Source of the DNA: a virus
Virus record (IMG/VR): IMGVR_UViG_3300029954_000089
Location: 1-20,456 of that record
Strand: one strand, 5' to 3'
DNA length: 20,456 nt
Shown here in pieces: positions 1 to 6,514 of this stretch. A program made the position numbers and the translations under genes. A model generated the notes under the pieces. It saw only the letters and a program-made list of their open reading frames with translations. It had not been told where the DNA came from and did not search any database. How positions within the stretch are numbered: position 1 is the first letter of the stretch; every line of letters begins with the position of its first letter.

Positions 1-240
1 GTTGTACGGGTTTGACCCGACGGTCAGCGCAGACCCGACTGTGAGGAACGTACTCAGGTTGATCTTGGTGACAGTGCTGTCACTGTAGTTCGCCACATAG
101 GCGTAGGCGCCGGTGGGGTCGATGGCGATGCTGGCCGGGTTTGACCCGACGGTCAGCGCAGACCCGACTGTGAGGAACGCACTCAGGTCGATCTTGGTGA
201 CAGTGCTGGCGCTGAAGTTCGCCGTGTAGGCGTAAGCCAT
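1..240 (-). CDS. YVTN-type beta-propeller repeat protein, N-terminal part (runs off left edge)
   Basis: Only the first 80 codons are in the window; the rest lies to the left. The protein is made of 43-residue repeats with the core motif AYAYVAN and the element SIAIDPTG, the signature of YVTN/YncE-like beta-propeller blades. No signal peptide is visible. The ATG at 238-240 overlaps the TAA of the preceding small gene by one base (TAATG), and a weak purine run (GAGG) lies just upstream, so it is probably translationally coupled. In phages, proteins of this kind are usually structural (tail or decoration); that role is inferred from position only. The two visible repeats are nearly identical in DNA as well as in protein. 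Confidence 0.75.
   Translation of the reverse strand, partial: MAYAYTANFSASTVTKIDLSAFLTVGSALTVGSNPASIAIDPTGAYAYVANYSDSTVTKINLSTFLTVGSALTVGSNPYN
7..239 (-). repeat. Two near-identical 129-bp tandem repeat units in the propeller gene
   Basis: The stretches 7-110 and 136-239 match at nearly every base, with an offset of 129 bp (43 codons). Most of the few differences are clustered at one end (roughly 80-110 versus 209-239). They encode successive beta-propeller blades. Such DNA-level identity points to recent duplication or ongoing gene conversion between blades. Confidence 0.85.
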
Positions 241-398
241 TACCTCACCGCCCAGACAGGCCAGCCGCCGTGGTACTTATCGCCCCATGGTGCCACGGCT
301 CGCCGCCCTTCGGTCAGGACTGGACAGCGTTCGTGTGCGAGCCAGCTCCCGGCAATCAGCTTGACAGCCCCTATCGTGCCTACGAGGCCATAGGCCAT
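240..398 (-). CDS. Small conserved-looking phage protein (52 aa), function unknown
   Basis: This gene is short but well supported. ATG 396-398 is preceded by GAGGAG at a spacing of about nine bases, and its stop TAA (240-242) overlaps the ATG of the propeller gene. The product begins MAYGLVGTIGAVKLIAGSW and ends with a Trp/Gly-rich segment (APWGDKYHGGWPVW). It has no clear transmembrane helix and one Cys. I recall similar small proteins beside structural genes of actinobacteriophages but cannot name a family. The context suggests a minor structural or assembly role; this is inference. Confidence 0.7.
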   Translation of the reverse strand: MAYGLVGTIGAVKLIAGSWLAHERCPVLTEGRRAVAPWGDKYHGGWPVWAVR

Positions 399-411
399 TT
401 AGGGTCGCTCC

Positions 412-1029
412 TCAGTGCAAGTGGTTCACGGAGGGAAAATGCTGGTGAAACGAGATGTGGTTCACCTGCGCGTACTTGGCGAGGTGACCGTCACAATGTT
501 GCCAGGTGCGAGGGGTCTCCTGTGCCCAGAACGGCGCGCCCGGCACAGGCGTCTGGTCCATCTTCGTCCACATCTCGGGCTCCCAGAGGCCAGGGGTTTC
601 CAGGACAAAACGAGCCGAGAACTTTACGAGGCCGAGGTACGCGGCACCGGTGAAGACCTCGTTGTCGCCGTAGCCGAACACACACCAGTCGTGTGGGCAG
701 TTCCACAGCGAACGGTAAGCGCCGGGCCAAGGGAGGACATCGTGCTCGTGATTGATGAACGGGCCTCCCTCGGCCCAACGCTCGGCAAGGTAGTTCGGAT
801 AGCTGTCAGGCTCGGTCATCTCCACGCCGGTCCACCCGAGCGTCAGGCCATTGATGAAACAGGGCGCATCGAGGACCTGCTTGAGGGCCGGGTGGATGGT
901 CGTGTGAGGAACGTAGACCCTCGCGCGGACGCCGCCGTCGTGCCCCAGGACATGCCTGCCCTGGAGCGTGACGAAGCGGTGCAGGGGTGCGCGGGCGGGG
1001 AGTTCCTGGCCTTCGTAGGTGAGGGTCAT
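412..1029 (-). CDS. Glycosyltransferase-like phage protein (205 aa)
   Basis: The ATG (1027-1029) overlaps the stop of the HNH gene (ATGA). The central region has an EHDVLPWPG motif (residues 95-103), then HDWCVFGY (113-120) and LGLVKFS (132-138). The same pattern, EHD, then WC plus aromatics, then LG..KF, occurs in the product at 9274-9861, so the two belong to one family. The EHD box resembles the acidic nucleotide-sugar/metal-binding motif of GT-A glycosyltransferases, but this is a resemblance by eye. His-rich residues mark the C-terminus. It lies outside the main sugar cassette, separated from it by the capsid region. An ORF on the opposite strand over the same interval is judged a shadow because it lacks recognisable motifs and a ribosome-binding site. 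Confidence 0.75.
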   Translation of the reverse strand: MTLTYEGQELPARAPLHRFVTLQGRHVLGHDGGVRARVYVPHTTIHPALKQVLDAPCFINGLTLGWTGVEMTEPDSYPNYLAERWAEGGPFINHEHDVLPWPGAYRSLWNCPHDWCVFGYGDNEVFTGAAYLGLVKFSARFVLETPGLWEPEMWTKMDQTPVPGAPFWAQETPRTWQHCDGHLAKYAQVNHISFHQHFPSVNHLH

Positions 1030-1727
1030 GCTGATTCAGCTCTCTGACGCTTTTTCGCATCGTAAGCAACCTGATACGCCCGACGCTTCTCATCTCGCTG
1101 AGCATCCAAAGCGGCCTTCACGTCAGCGGGTATGTCCTCAGCCCGGACCCAGTGCCCGTCGATCATTCGCGTGCCAAGTCGGACAGCAGCCACTTTGGGC
1201 TGAGGGCGCCCCTTCTTTGCGCGCCCAGCTGCCGCCTGATGCTCTGAGGTCCGAGTGGCGACCAGAGCGGCGCGCGTGCCAGGGGCATTGCCGTATCCCA
1301 CACCGCGCTTACGCTCGGTCGGGACCACACGGGCGTAGTCGCGAGCCCCGACCGATTCTTTCTCCTCGATGCGCTTGATGACGTTGCAGTTTGCGCAAAG
1401 AATCTGGAACTCGTCTCTATGGGCAAGGACAAAAGCATAGAGGCGGGGACCTCCAGCAGCGTGTTCCATGCCTCGCTTTTGGACGCCCCCGCCATGCACA
1501 TGGTCGACCTGCAACGCGCGCTGGTCCGAGAACCCGCAACGCGCACAGACGCCGCCCATCGCCTCAAGGAACTCGGCTCGTTGTTTGCGAGCAGAGGCCT
1601 GGGTCCGTTCCCGATGGTGCACAGCACAGAGCGGCGAAAGTCCGTCGCTCCGTGCTGCGTTCCCGTAGAACTCGCCCACTGGGCGCTCCTCTTTACAAGC
1701 TGGACACCATTTCGTTTGAGTTGTCAT
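1026..1727 (-). CDS. HNH endonuclease, probable free-standing homing nuclease (233 aa)
   Basis: The N-terminus has a zinc-binding cluster: C8-x2-C11, then C34-x2-H37. A treble-clef HNH nuclease core follows: C61-x2-C64, the catalytic DH pair at 75-76 (LQVDHVHGGG) and CANCN at 111-115. The C-terminal 100 residues are Lys/Arg-rich and probably bind DNA. The start chosen is ATG 1725-1727; upstream in-frame codons fall inside the preceding gene. There is no Shine-Dalgarno sequence, but a promoter-like element would place the transcript start at this ATG. The gene is inserted after a structural gene, as free-standing phage HNH homing genes commonly are. A packaging-associated HNH role is possible but less likely this far from the terminase. 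Confidence 0.88.
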   Translation of the reverse strand: MTTQTKWCPACKEERPVGEFYGNAARSDGLSPLCAVHHRERTQASARKQRAEFLEAMGGVCARCGFSDQRALQVDHVHGGGVQKRGMEHAAGGPRLYAFVLAHRDEFQILCANCNVIKRIEEKESVGARDYARVVPTERKRGVGYGNAPGTRAALVATRTSEHQAAAGRAKKGRPQPKVAAVRLGTRMIDGHWVRAEDIPADVKAALDAQRDEKRRAYQVAYDAKKRQRAESA

Positions 1728-1733
1728 GCTGCC

Positions 1734-1762
1734 GGCATACTTTATGAACCGGAAAATGTCAA
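1734..1762 (-). promoter_or_regulatory. Possible leaderless promoter of the HNH gene
   Basis: On the minus strand a perfect TTGACA (complement of 1757-1762) is followed after 17 bases by TATGCC (complement of 1734-1739). Transcription would begin about seven bases later, at the A of the HNH ATG. The -10 match is weak (it lacks the final T). The absence of a Shine-Dalgarno sequence fits leaderless initiation, which is common in actinobacteria. Confidence 0.35.
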
Positions 1763-2910
1763 CTTCCAGTCCACGTGTCCGTGACCGAAAGCTGGTCCCC
1801 ACTCGCCGCCAACGTGGCGCTCGTGATGGTCGCCTCCGACATCAGTGTGGCCGCACCTCCCGGAGGACCTCCGACCGGACCCATCGAAACGAAGGTCGCG
1901 ATGGTGACCACCGCCAGCGAGTAGGTGTCCGAGCCGTTGCCGGTGAATGAGCCCACAATCGTCCAGGTCACCGGTGTGGTGCTCTGGGTGTTGGCGTAGG
2001 CGCAAATCTTGCGGTTCAGGCCACCAGCGGAGTGCCAGTTCTCGCCGGTCAGGGCGGTGTCAGACACGTTGCCGTAGGCCGTGGCCGACAGCCCCATGTA
2101 CCAGGCCGAGGGAATGCCCCCGTCCTCGATGGAGTAGTAGTACCCCGCCGAGGGAGCTGTGGCCGCTGTGACTGCTCCAGGCGTGCCCACCGTGTACCAA
2201 CGGTCGATGGTGAACACCGGCGTGGTGCCGGAGGTGTGGGAGATGATGTGGCCGTACACCATCGGCCCTGTCGCGGTCTGCAGGACGTGAATCCGGCAGC
2301 CCGCGTACTGGTTTGCCGTCACCGAGGTGACCGCAGCCGACGTGGCTGTGGTGGATGTGGCCGAGGACAGCGTGCCGGTGAACCCGACCAGGCCACCTCC
2401 CATCATGTTCGACTGCAGCAGTCGACCGACGTTGGAAATCAACGCCTTCGGGGGTGCCAGGAAGGGCGCGACTCCCGGAGGAGTGATGCTCCAGTGGGAC
2501 TCTTCGGCTCCCTCGAGTTCCGAGTCAGTGAACTGCGGCACTTCGTAGTGCCGGGCGAGCATCTCGCCGAAGGCCTGGTTGCTGGACCAGACCCAGAGCG
2601 GGTCGTCCTGCGCCTGGCTCATCCATCCACCGGAGGGGTGGACGACAGCCAGGTAGGCCTCCTGCTTGCCGTGGCCGATGTCCTCGAACCGCGTGATCCC
2701 TTGCCTGTCAGGCGGCAGGTAGGGGCTGTGGGCATCCACGATGTGCTTCTTGGCGTCTGCCACATCGAACGCCGGGTCGAAGTCGTAAGCGAGGTCGCCC
2801 TGGTCGTTAATGGGGTAGGTGTCCGGGATGCTGATGGTTGTGATGTGCGGGATTCCGTCCTTCACCGGGACATTTGCCCTGGGGGCCGGGTTACCGAGCT
2901 TGACTAGCAT
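1759..2910 (-). CDS. Putative structural (head or tail) protein, 383 aa
   Basis: ATG 2908-2910 has an AAGGAG at five bases spacing; longer readings back to 3156 run across the preceding gene and are rejected. The N-terminal third is acidic and globular (a DTYPINDQGDLAYDFDPAFD segment). The C-terminal half is rich in Thr, Ser, Ala and Gly and looks like beta-rich virion decoration or tail-type sequence, without collagen repeats. It lies two genes after the major capsid protein in the same direction, so it may be a head decoration, head-tail or tail protein. I do not recognise a named family. Its last codons contain the TTGACA assigned to the HNH promoter. Confidence 0.75.
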   Translation of the reverse strand: MLVKLGNPAPRANVPVKDGIPHITTISIPDTYPINDQGDLAYDFDPAFDVADAKKHIVDAHSPYLPPDRQGITRFEDIGHGKQEAYLAVVHPSGGWMSQAQDDPLWVWSSNQAFGEMLARHYEVPQFTDSELEGAEESHWSITPPGVAPFLAPPKALISNVGRLLQSNMMGGGLVGFTGTLSSATSTTATSAAVTSVTANQYAGCRIHVLQTATGPMVYGHIISHTSGTTPVFTIDRWYTVGTPGAVTAATAPSAGYYYSIEDGGIPSAWYMGLSATAYGNVSDTALTGENWHSAGGLNRKICAYANTQSTTPVTWTIVGSFTGNGSDTYSLAVVTIATFVSMGPVGGPPGGAATLMSEATITSATLAASGDQLSVTDTWTGS

Positions 2911-3220
2911 TGCGACTCCTTGTCTTGAGAGGTGCTTCGAGAGGAACTGGATGGCCGCGCTCATCGTGGCGGCACAACTGGGGCTTTTCTTCGATGGGAT
3001 AGGACGTGCCTGCCGCATAGGCCAGGGCTCCCGAATCCACCCAGTAGAGGCGCTCTGTGGCAACCTCGCTGGGTCTGTCGTCGGGAGGCTCAGGCTGCAC
3101 GTTGGGCCATGAGAGCAATCTGAATGGCTCGTTGTGCTTGAGGATGGCGATGCCATGAGGAGGTTGAGCCTCCACTACCACCCGAAACTTCCCTGTTGGG
3201 GGGAGTCCCTCTACTGGCAT
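2891..3220 (-). CDS. Small protein after the capsid gene (109 aa), unknown
   Basis: ATG 3218-3220 has a very strong Shine-Dalgarno sequence (AGAGGAGGTG) just upstream. The 3' end overlaps the next gene by 20 bp. The product is hydrophilic: the N-terminal half (residues about 10-65) looks ordered and the C-terminus is basic and probably disordered. There is no transmembrane segment and no Cys cluster. The position between the major capsid protein and a structural protein fits a head accessory or head-tail connector role, but no family is recognised. Confidence 0.7.
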   Translation of the reverse strand: MPVEGLPPTGKFRVVVEAQPPHGIAILKHNEPFRLLSWPNVQPEPPDDRPSEVATERLYWVDSGALAYAAGTSYPIEEKPQLCRHDERGHPVPLEAPLKTRSRNASQAR

Positions 3221-3241
3221 CGCACCTCCTCTCTGAAATAG

Positions 3242-3273
3242 GACCCCGGGCCGGTGGCACCCAGCCCGGGGTC
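3242..3273 (-). terminator. Stem-loop after the major capsid gene
   Basis: A perfect 10-bp inverted repeat (3242-3251 with 3264-3273, core CCCCGGGC) encloses a 12-base loop. It lies between the capsid stop codon and the ribosome-binding site of the next gene. There is no U-run, so it is either a Rho-independent-like terminator of actinobacterial type, a partial terminator, or an mRNA 3'-end stabiliser that raises capsid expression relative to the genes behind it. Confidence 0.6.
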
Positions 3274-3288
3274 ATCCGCGCCAGCGGA

Positions 3289-4581
3289 CTAGCTCAGCGC
3301 GACCTCGCAGAAGAGGTCAGGACGCTGGATCATCAGACCCACGCGCTCTTCGCAGATGAGCAGAATCTCGTTCAGCTCGGCGTACCGCTCGCGATACGTC
3401 TGAACGTTGACCTGCTCGCGGTCGACGATGGTGGCTCCACGAGTGAAGTCACCTACGAGGGCCTGACCCTGCGGGTGGGCACGGGTGCGGTAGGTCGGGA
3501 CTCCCCAGACCGTGAGCGGCAGTGCCGAGAACGGCGTGCCAGCGTCGAAGGTCCCTGCGCCACCAGCAGCGCGCTTGGTGAACATCGACCACGCGTCGGA
3601 GGGGTAGAACACGACGGCCGTGACTTCACCGTCATGCTCTTCGATCTGGGCGAAGGCCTGACCAAGAGTCGGCGCCCAGTCGGTCGGGGTGATTGTCGCC
3701 TGGGTGAGGAGCCCAGGGCACTTCTCGATGCCGAGGATGTTCGGCCAGTTGCCGTCGCCCTGGAGGAACTCCTGGTCCTCCTTGAACTTCACGATGTACG
3801 GCAAACGCATATTGATGTACTGCACCACCAGCGCGGCGTCTTCCCAAAGCTGCTTGGAAATCGTCAGTGTGGCGGCGAGCACGGTCGGGTCTGCCGACGC
3901 ACCCTGGAAGTTCAGGTTCGTCGAGGGCTTGGTCGTACCTTCTGTCACGGCCGAACCGGACTCATTGTCGGTCGGCGCTAGCTCTCGGACATACGGCACG
4001 CGGGCAAGCGTGGTGCTGAACTTCGGGATGAGGTCCCGAAGGTACAGCTTGGCGTGACGGGGGATCGGCGGGATCGGCTGGCCGACGGGCAGCAGCACGG
4101 AATCAGAGCCGGTCGCTAGGGCGCCAGGGGCCACGTAGGTCCCAGGACCAGTAGTGGCCCACTCGAACTCTCCAGCACGAGTCTGGAAGCCGTCGATACC
4201 GAAGGGCAGTTCTATCCCGAAGCCATCTGACTTGAGGCCGTGAGCAATCCAGGCCTTGACCTCGTCGGTCTCCATGAGAGCGCGGCCACCCGTGGCGATG
4301 GCACGCTGCATGAGGGTCTCCGTGGAGGCTCCGCGCGTGGCTGCCAGCGGCATCAGCGCCTTGGCCTCGCGGCCCTCGATGAGGTCGATGACCGTCAGCT
4401 CGGAGTCAAGCAGGTCGACCTCTGCGAACATGGATCGCAGAGCGGGGTCGTCGGCGCCGCGTGTCTCGAGGTCCACTTCGCCAAGGTCGTGGCGCAACTC
4501 CTTCAGGCGGTCAATGACATCCTCGGCGGTGCGCTCGCCGGTCTTGTTGGTGGTGGGAATGGTTACGTTTTCCGGGGCCAT
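3289..4581 (-). CDS. Major capsid protein, HK97 fold (430 aa)
   Basis: This is the shell protein of the head. Residues about 1-75 form a charged helical region (delta-domain-like, probably removed by the prohead protease). The mature HK97-like part has the expected E-loop/P-domain/A-domain order and ends with a segment containing RERYAELNEILLICEERVG, typical of HK97-family capsids. The length of 430 is usual for a capsid that keeps its scaffold-like N-terminus. The start is ATG 4579-4581 with AAGGAG four bases upstream. The gene is set apart from its neighbours: about 280 bp of non-coding DNA with two hairpins lies upstream and one hairpin downstream, consistent with a separately controlled, highly expressed unit. 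Unusually, it is not adjacent to the protease gene. Confidence 0.93.
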   Translation of the reverse strand: MAPENVTIPTTNKTGERTAEDVIDRLKELRHDLGEVDLETRGADDPALRSMFAEVDLLDSELTVIDLIEGREAKALMPLAATRGASTETLMQRAIATGGRALMETDEVKAWIAHGLKSDGFGIELPFGIDGFQTRAGEFEWATTGPGTYVAPGALATGSDSVLLPVGQPIPPIPRHAKLYLRDLIPKFSTTLARVPYVRELAPTDNESGSAVTEGTTKPSTNLNFQGASADPTVLAATLTISKQLWEDAALVVQYINMRLPYIVKFKEDQEFLQGDGNWPNILGIEKCPGLLTQATITPTDWAPTLGQAFAQIEEHDGEVTAVVFYPSDAWSMFTKRAAGGAGTFDAGTPFSALPLTVWGVPTYRTRAHPQGQALVGDFTRGATIVDREQVNVQTYRERYAELNEILLICEERVGLMIQRPDLFCEVALS

Positions 4582-4687
4582 GATGCTCCTTCAGCGGGAT
4601 GGATGAACACACATCCGCTGGCACGAGCAATCGGCCGGCCGGCGTCTTGGGGATAACCCTACACCTCAAACTGGGGAATAACGTGAA

Positions 4688-4723
4688 TCAGCCCCGGGGG
4701 CTCTCTTATGCGCCCGGGGCTGA
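4688..4723 (-). terminator. Stem-loop upstream of the capsid gene (proximal)
   Basis: Perfect 11-bp inverted repeat, 4688-4698 (TCAGCCCCGGG) with 4713-4723, loop of 14 bases. No U-run follows on the minus strand. It could terminate transcription arriving from the glycosylation cassette, or act as a leader structure of the capsid mRNA. Confidence 0.5.
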
Positions 4724-4773
4724 CTGGCAAACCGCAACTCAGCGGGTTCCGTATCCAAGGACAATCCTAGCGC

Positions 4774-4818
4774 GAATCGGTCCCGGACCTCCACCAGGGA
4801 GCACTCCGGGACCGATTC
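4774..4818 (-). terminator. Stem-loop upstream of the capsid gene (distal), 14-bp perfect stem
   Basis: Perfect 14-bp inverted repeat, 4774-4787 (GAATCGGTCCCGGA) with 4805-4818, loop of 17 bases. It is the strongest hairpin noticed in the window. It lies 41 bp after the tRNA in the transcription direction, so it may end the upstream operon and define the tRNA 3' transcript. On the plus strand a short T-run (4825-4828) follows, so it could also stop antisense transcription. Confidence 0.6.
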
Positions 4819-4859
4819 AATTGCCTTTTCAATGGCGTTGCATCAGGCTGCTTGCCTAG

Positions 4860-4947
4860 TTGCGGGGGGAGGAATCGAACCTCCGTCGGCTGAGTTATGG
4901 ACCCAGTGAGCCTCGCGCGTTTCCGCACTCCACTGCTCTACCCCGCT
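4860..4947 (-). tRNA. Initiator-type tRNA-Met (CAU) with enlarged D-loop
   Basis: An 88-nt cloverleaf reads on the minus strand. The acceptor is six pairs (GCGGGG with CCCCGC) plus an A1/A72 mismatch; positions 8-9 are TA; the D-stem is GAGC/GCTC; the anticodon stem CTGGG/CTCAG has loop TCCATAA (anticodon CAT); the variable loop is CCGAC; the T-arm is GGAGG-TTCGATT-CCTCC; the discriminator is A. CCA is not encoded. The unpaired 1:72, A11-U24 and G29-G30-G31 are hallmarks of bacterial initiator tRNA. Two oddities stand out. The D-loop is 23 nt because of a 14-nt hairpin (GTGCG-GAAA-CGCGC), and position 33 is C instead of the near-universal U. It could be a functional variant or a decaying gene. 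Confidence 0.75.
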
Positions 4948-5008
4948 GCGTACATCATAGCCAGCCCGCCGCGCCAGGTCCCGATCCCTGAGCGCGACGG
5001 ACCGACCT

Positions 5009-5446
5009 CTAAGAGTCGAACCGGCCAGGGAACGCCCTTATGGCCGCGCGGCGCATTATCCGGTCGACTAGCTGGCGCCAGAGGGATTGGAAGAGGGCTC
5101 GCTCAGCGGGGTCTGTCTGAGTGAGGGACATGAAACGGTCGTGCACCTGATTGAGCAGGTCGATCACCTCCGACTCTTCGGGGGTGATGAGTACCAACTT
5201 TGTAGGGCCTGGTTTCGGAGGCATCGGAGCGAGAGCGGAGGGGTCAAGCTCGAAGGGGTGACGCACCGGAGGTTCGTCCGCTACTTCTGCTGCTGCGAGT
5301 GCCTCGAAGTGTCGCTTGCAGTACCACTTGCCGTCGATGGTCCCAGCGTGGAACGCGTCCGGCAGTAAGTCTCGAGAACACCCCGGCTGTTCGCACAGCG
5401 GAGGCATCGAGGAGTAGTCGACGGGGGTGAGGTCATCGGGCGTCAT
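5009..5446 (-). CDS. Small putative zinc-binding phage protein (145 aa)
   Basis: ATG 5444-5446 is preceded by ACAGGAG at six bases spacing, 12 bp after the glycosyltransferase stop. The N-terminal 50 residues carry C18-x4-C23 and C43-x2-H46 (PGCSRD and WYCKRHF), a likely single zinc site. A Pro-rich linker (about 60-85) and a C-terminal helical, basic region follow. No enzyme motif is seen. It is the last protein of the cassette before the tRNA. Function unknown; nucleic-acid or protein binding is a guess from the zinc site and basic tail. Confidence 0.75.
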   Translation of the reverse strand: MTPDDLTPVDYSSMPPLCEQPGCSRDLLPDAFHAGTIDGKWYCKRHFEALAAAEVADEPPVRHPFELDPSALAPMPPKPGPTKLVLITPEESEVIDLLNQVHDRFMSLTQTDPAERALFQSLWRQLVDRIMRRAAIRAFPGRFDS

Positions 5447-5458
5447 GTGTCGCTCCTG

Positions 5459-6514
5459 TCATCGGGTCCAGGCCTGCCACCAGCGGTCACTTTGTGATTC
5501 GTAACATTGTGTCTTCATCGCCTCACGAGAACTCTCTCCTAGCTCAAGACGATACCTCTCATTGAGGGTGAGGGCACGAAGCTTGCGCGCCCACTGTGAA
5601 GGTGAGGACGCGAGCACCCCGACACCGAGATTGTGTAACCGGACATTGTCGGGCGTCGGGGAGGCCACAGTGGGGATGCCGAGAGAACTGAGTTCGGAAA
5701 ATTTCAGGCTCGATTTTGAGGCATTAAATACCCCGTCGAAGAGAGGGACGATGCCGACCTCCAGCTGAGCGAGGTAGAAGGGGTACTGCTCGAAGGGCAC
5801 CCAGCCGGTCGAGCCGATGTAGGTGTGGGGCTCCAGCTTCAGAGCTGAGCCGATGCCGTCCGGCGGCCCTATCACAGTGAAGTGCCAGTCGGAGTCGTGC
5901 AGCACCGTGCGCATGGTACCTTCCATCACCTGTAAGTCGCCGCCGTGAGTCTCAAGCGTGCCACTCCAGCCGATGCTGTGGTGGTCCTTCGGACTGGTGA
6001 TCTTGAAGTAGAACTCCGGGACGAGGTTCGGGAGCACGACACCGTGCCCGTAGCCGTAACGCTCAGCCAGAGCCTTAGTCGAGGCGGTCACGAGGTCGGC
6101 AGCCTTGCAGGCCCGGTCGACGTGCTCGTAACCAAGGTCGAGGCGCTTGCCGCGTTCACCCAGCCACTTGTAGGCGATGGAGTCGATTCGGATGCGGTCG
6201 AATCGGTCGTCCACGTCAACTACTACTTTGATACCAGCAGCCTGGAGATGTGGTACCAAATCAGCCCACCAGCGTCGGGCTGGTCGCTGAAAGACAACGA
6301 CGTCGGCGTCCGGCACCTCAGCAAGTCCTATGACCTCGTTATCAGCAGGAGGAAGGTTGACGTGCTCCTCCGGGTGTCCGCGCCATAGGACGTTCGGACC
6401 GGTGCCTATCTCAACAGCGGCACCCTGCTTGATGAGAGCCTGGGCCACAAAGATCAATCTGTAGTGCCCGCAGCCACCCCGATCCGCGGGCCACACCAGG
6501 ACGCGCTCTCTCAC
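5459..6514 (-). CDS. GT-B fold glycosyltransferase (GT4/group 1-like, 351 aa)
   Basis: It probably transfers a sugar from a nucleotide-sugar donor. The N-terminal half begins RERVLVWPADRGGCGHYRL, a Rossmann strand with a Gly-rich loop, and has VVVDVDDRFD (97-106). The C-terminal half has IGWSG (181-185), IGPPDG (215-220) and a donor-binding segment with K271, E274 and GIPTVAS (279-285), the usual Lys/Glu/Gly order of GT4 enzymes. The chosen start is GTG 6512-6514, overlapping the methylase stop (GTGA), because the protein then begins directly at the first beta strand. ATG 6548-6550 is an alternative. Longer readings to 6778 cover the methylase gene and are shadows. As part of the sugar cassette it probably decorates virion proteins. 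Confidence 0.85.
   Translation of the reverse strand: MRERVLVWPADRGGCGHYRLIFVAQALIKQGAAVEIGTGPNVLWRGHPEEHVNLPPADNEVIGLAEVPDADVVVFQRPARRWWADLVPHLQAAGIKVVVDVDDRFDRIRIDSIAYKWLGERGKRLDLGYEHVDRACKAADLVTASTKALAERYGYGHGVVLPNLVPEFYFKITSPKDHHSIGWSGTLETHGGDLQVMEGTMRTVLHDSDWHFTVIGPPDGIGSALKLEPHTYIGSTGWVPFEQYPFYLAQLEVGIVPLFDGVFNASKSSLKFSELSSLGIPTVASPTPDNVRLHNLGVGVLASSPSQWARKLRALTLNERYRLELGESSREAMKTQCYESQSDRWWQAWTR

Larger units (their letters stand above)
4582..4859 (-). other. Non-coding leader between tRNA and capsid gene
   Basis: About 280 bp without a plausible gene. It holds two long perfect inverted repeats (listed separately) and the capsid ribosome-binding site at its left end. I looked for a -35/-10 pair on the minus strand and found none convincing. 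Confidence 0.7.

Noticed and set aside
7-239. Repeats considered as a CRISPR or direct-repeat array
   Set aside because: The 129-bp units are in frame and encode propeller blades; there are no short repeats with unique spacers.
415-1047. Long plus-strand ORF (210 aa) over the glycosyltransferase-like gene
   Set aside because: It has no ribosome-binding site, motifs or neighbours on that strand, while the minus frame has family motifs and an ATGA junction. It is typical of open antisense frames in GC-rich DNA.
2032-2907. Plus-strand ORF (291 aa) opposite the 383-aa structural gene
   Set aside because: Arg/Gly/Val-rich composition typical of antisense frames and no start signal. The minus gene has a good ribosome site.
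2911-3156. N-terminal extension of the 383-aa structural protein to 3156
   Set aside because: The sequence is low-complexity and overlaps the 109-aa gene; ATG 2910 has an AAGGAG.
4990-5070. Possible second tRNA: a GGTTCGA box and GACCG/CGGTC ends on the minus strand
   Set aside because: The T-stem and anticodon stem do not pair, and the stretch overlaps the coding end of the 145-aa protein.
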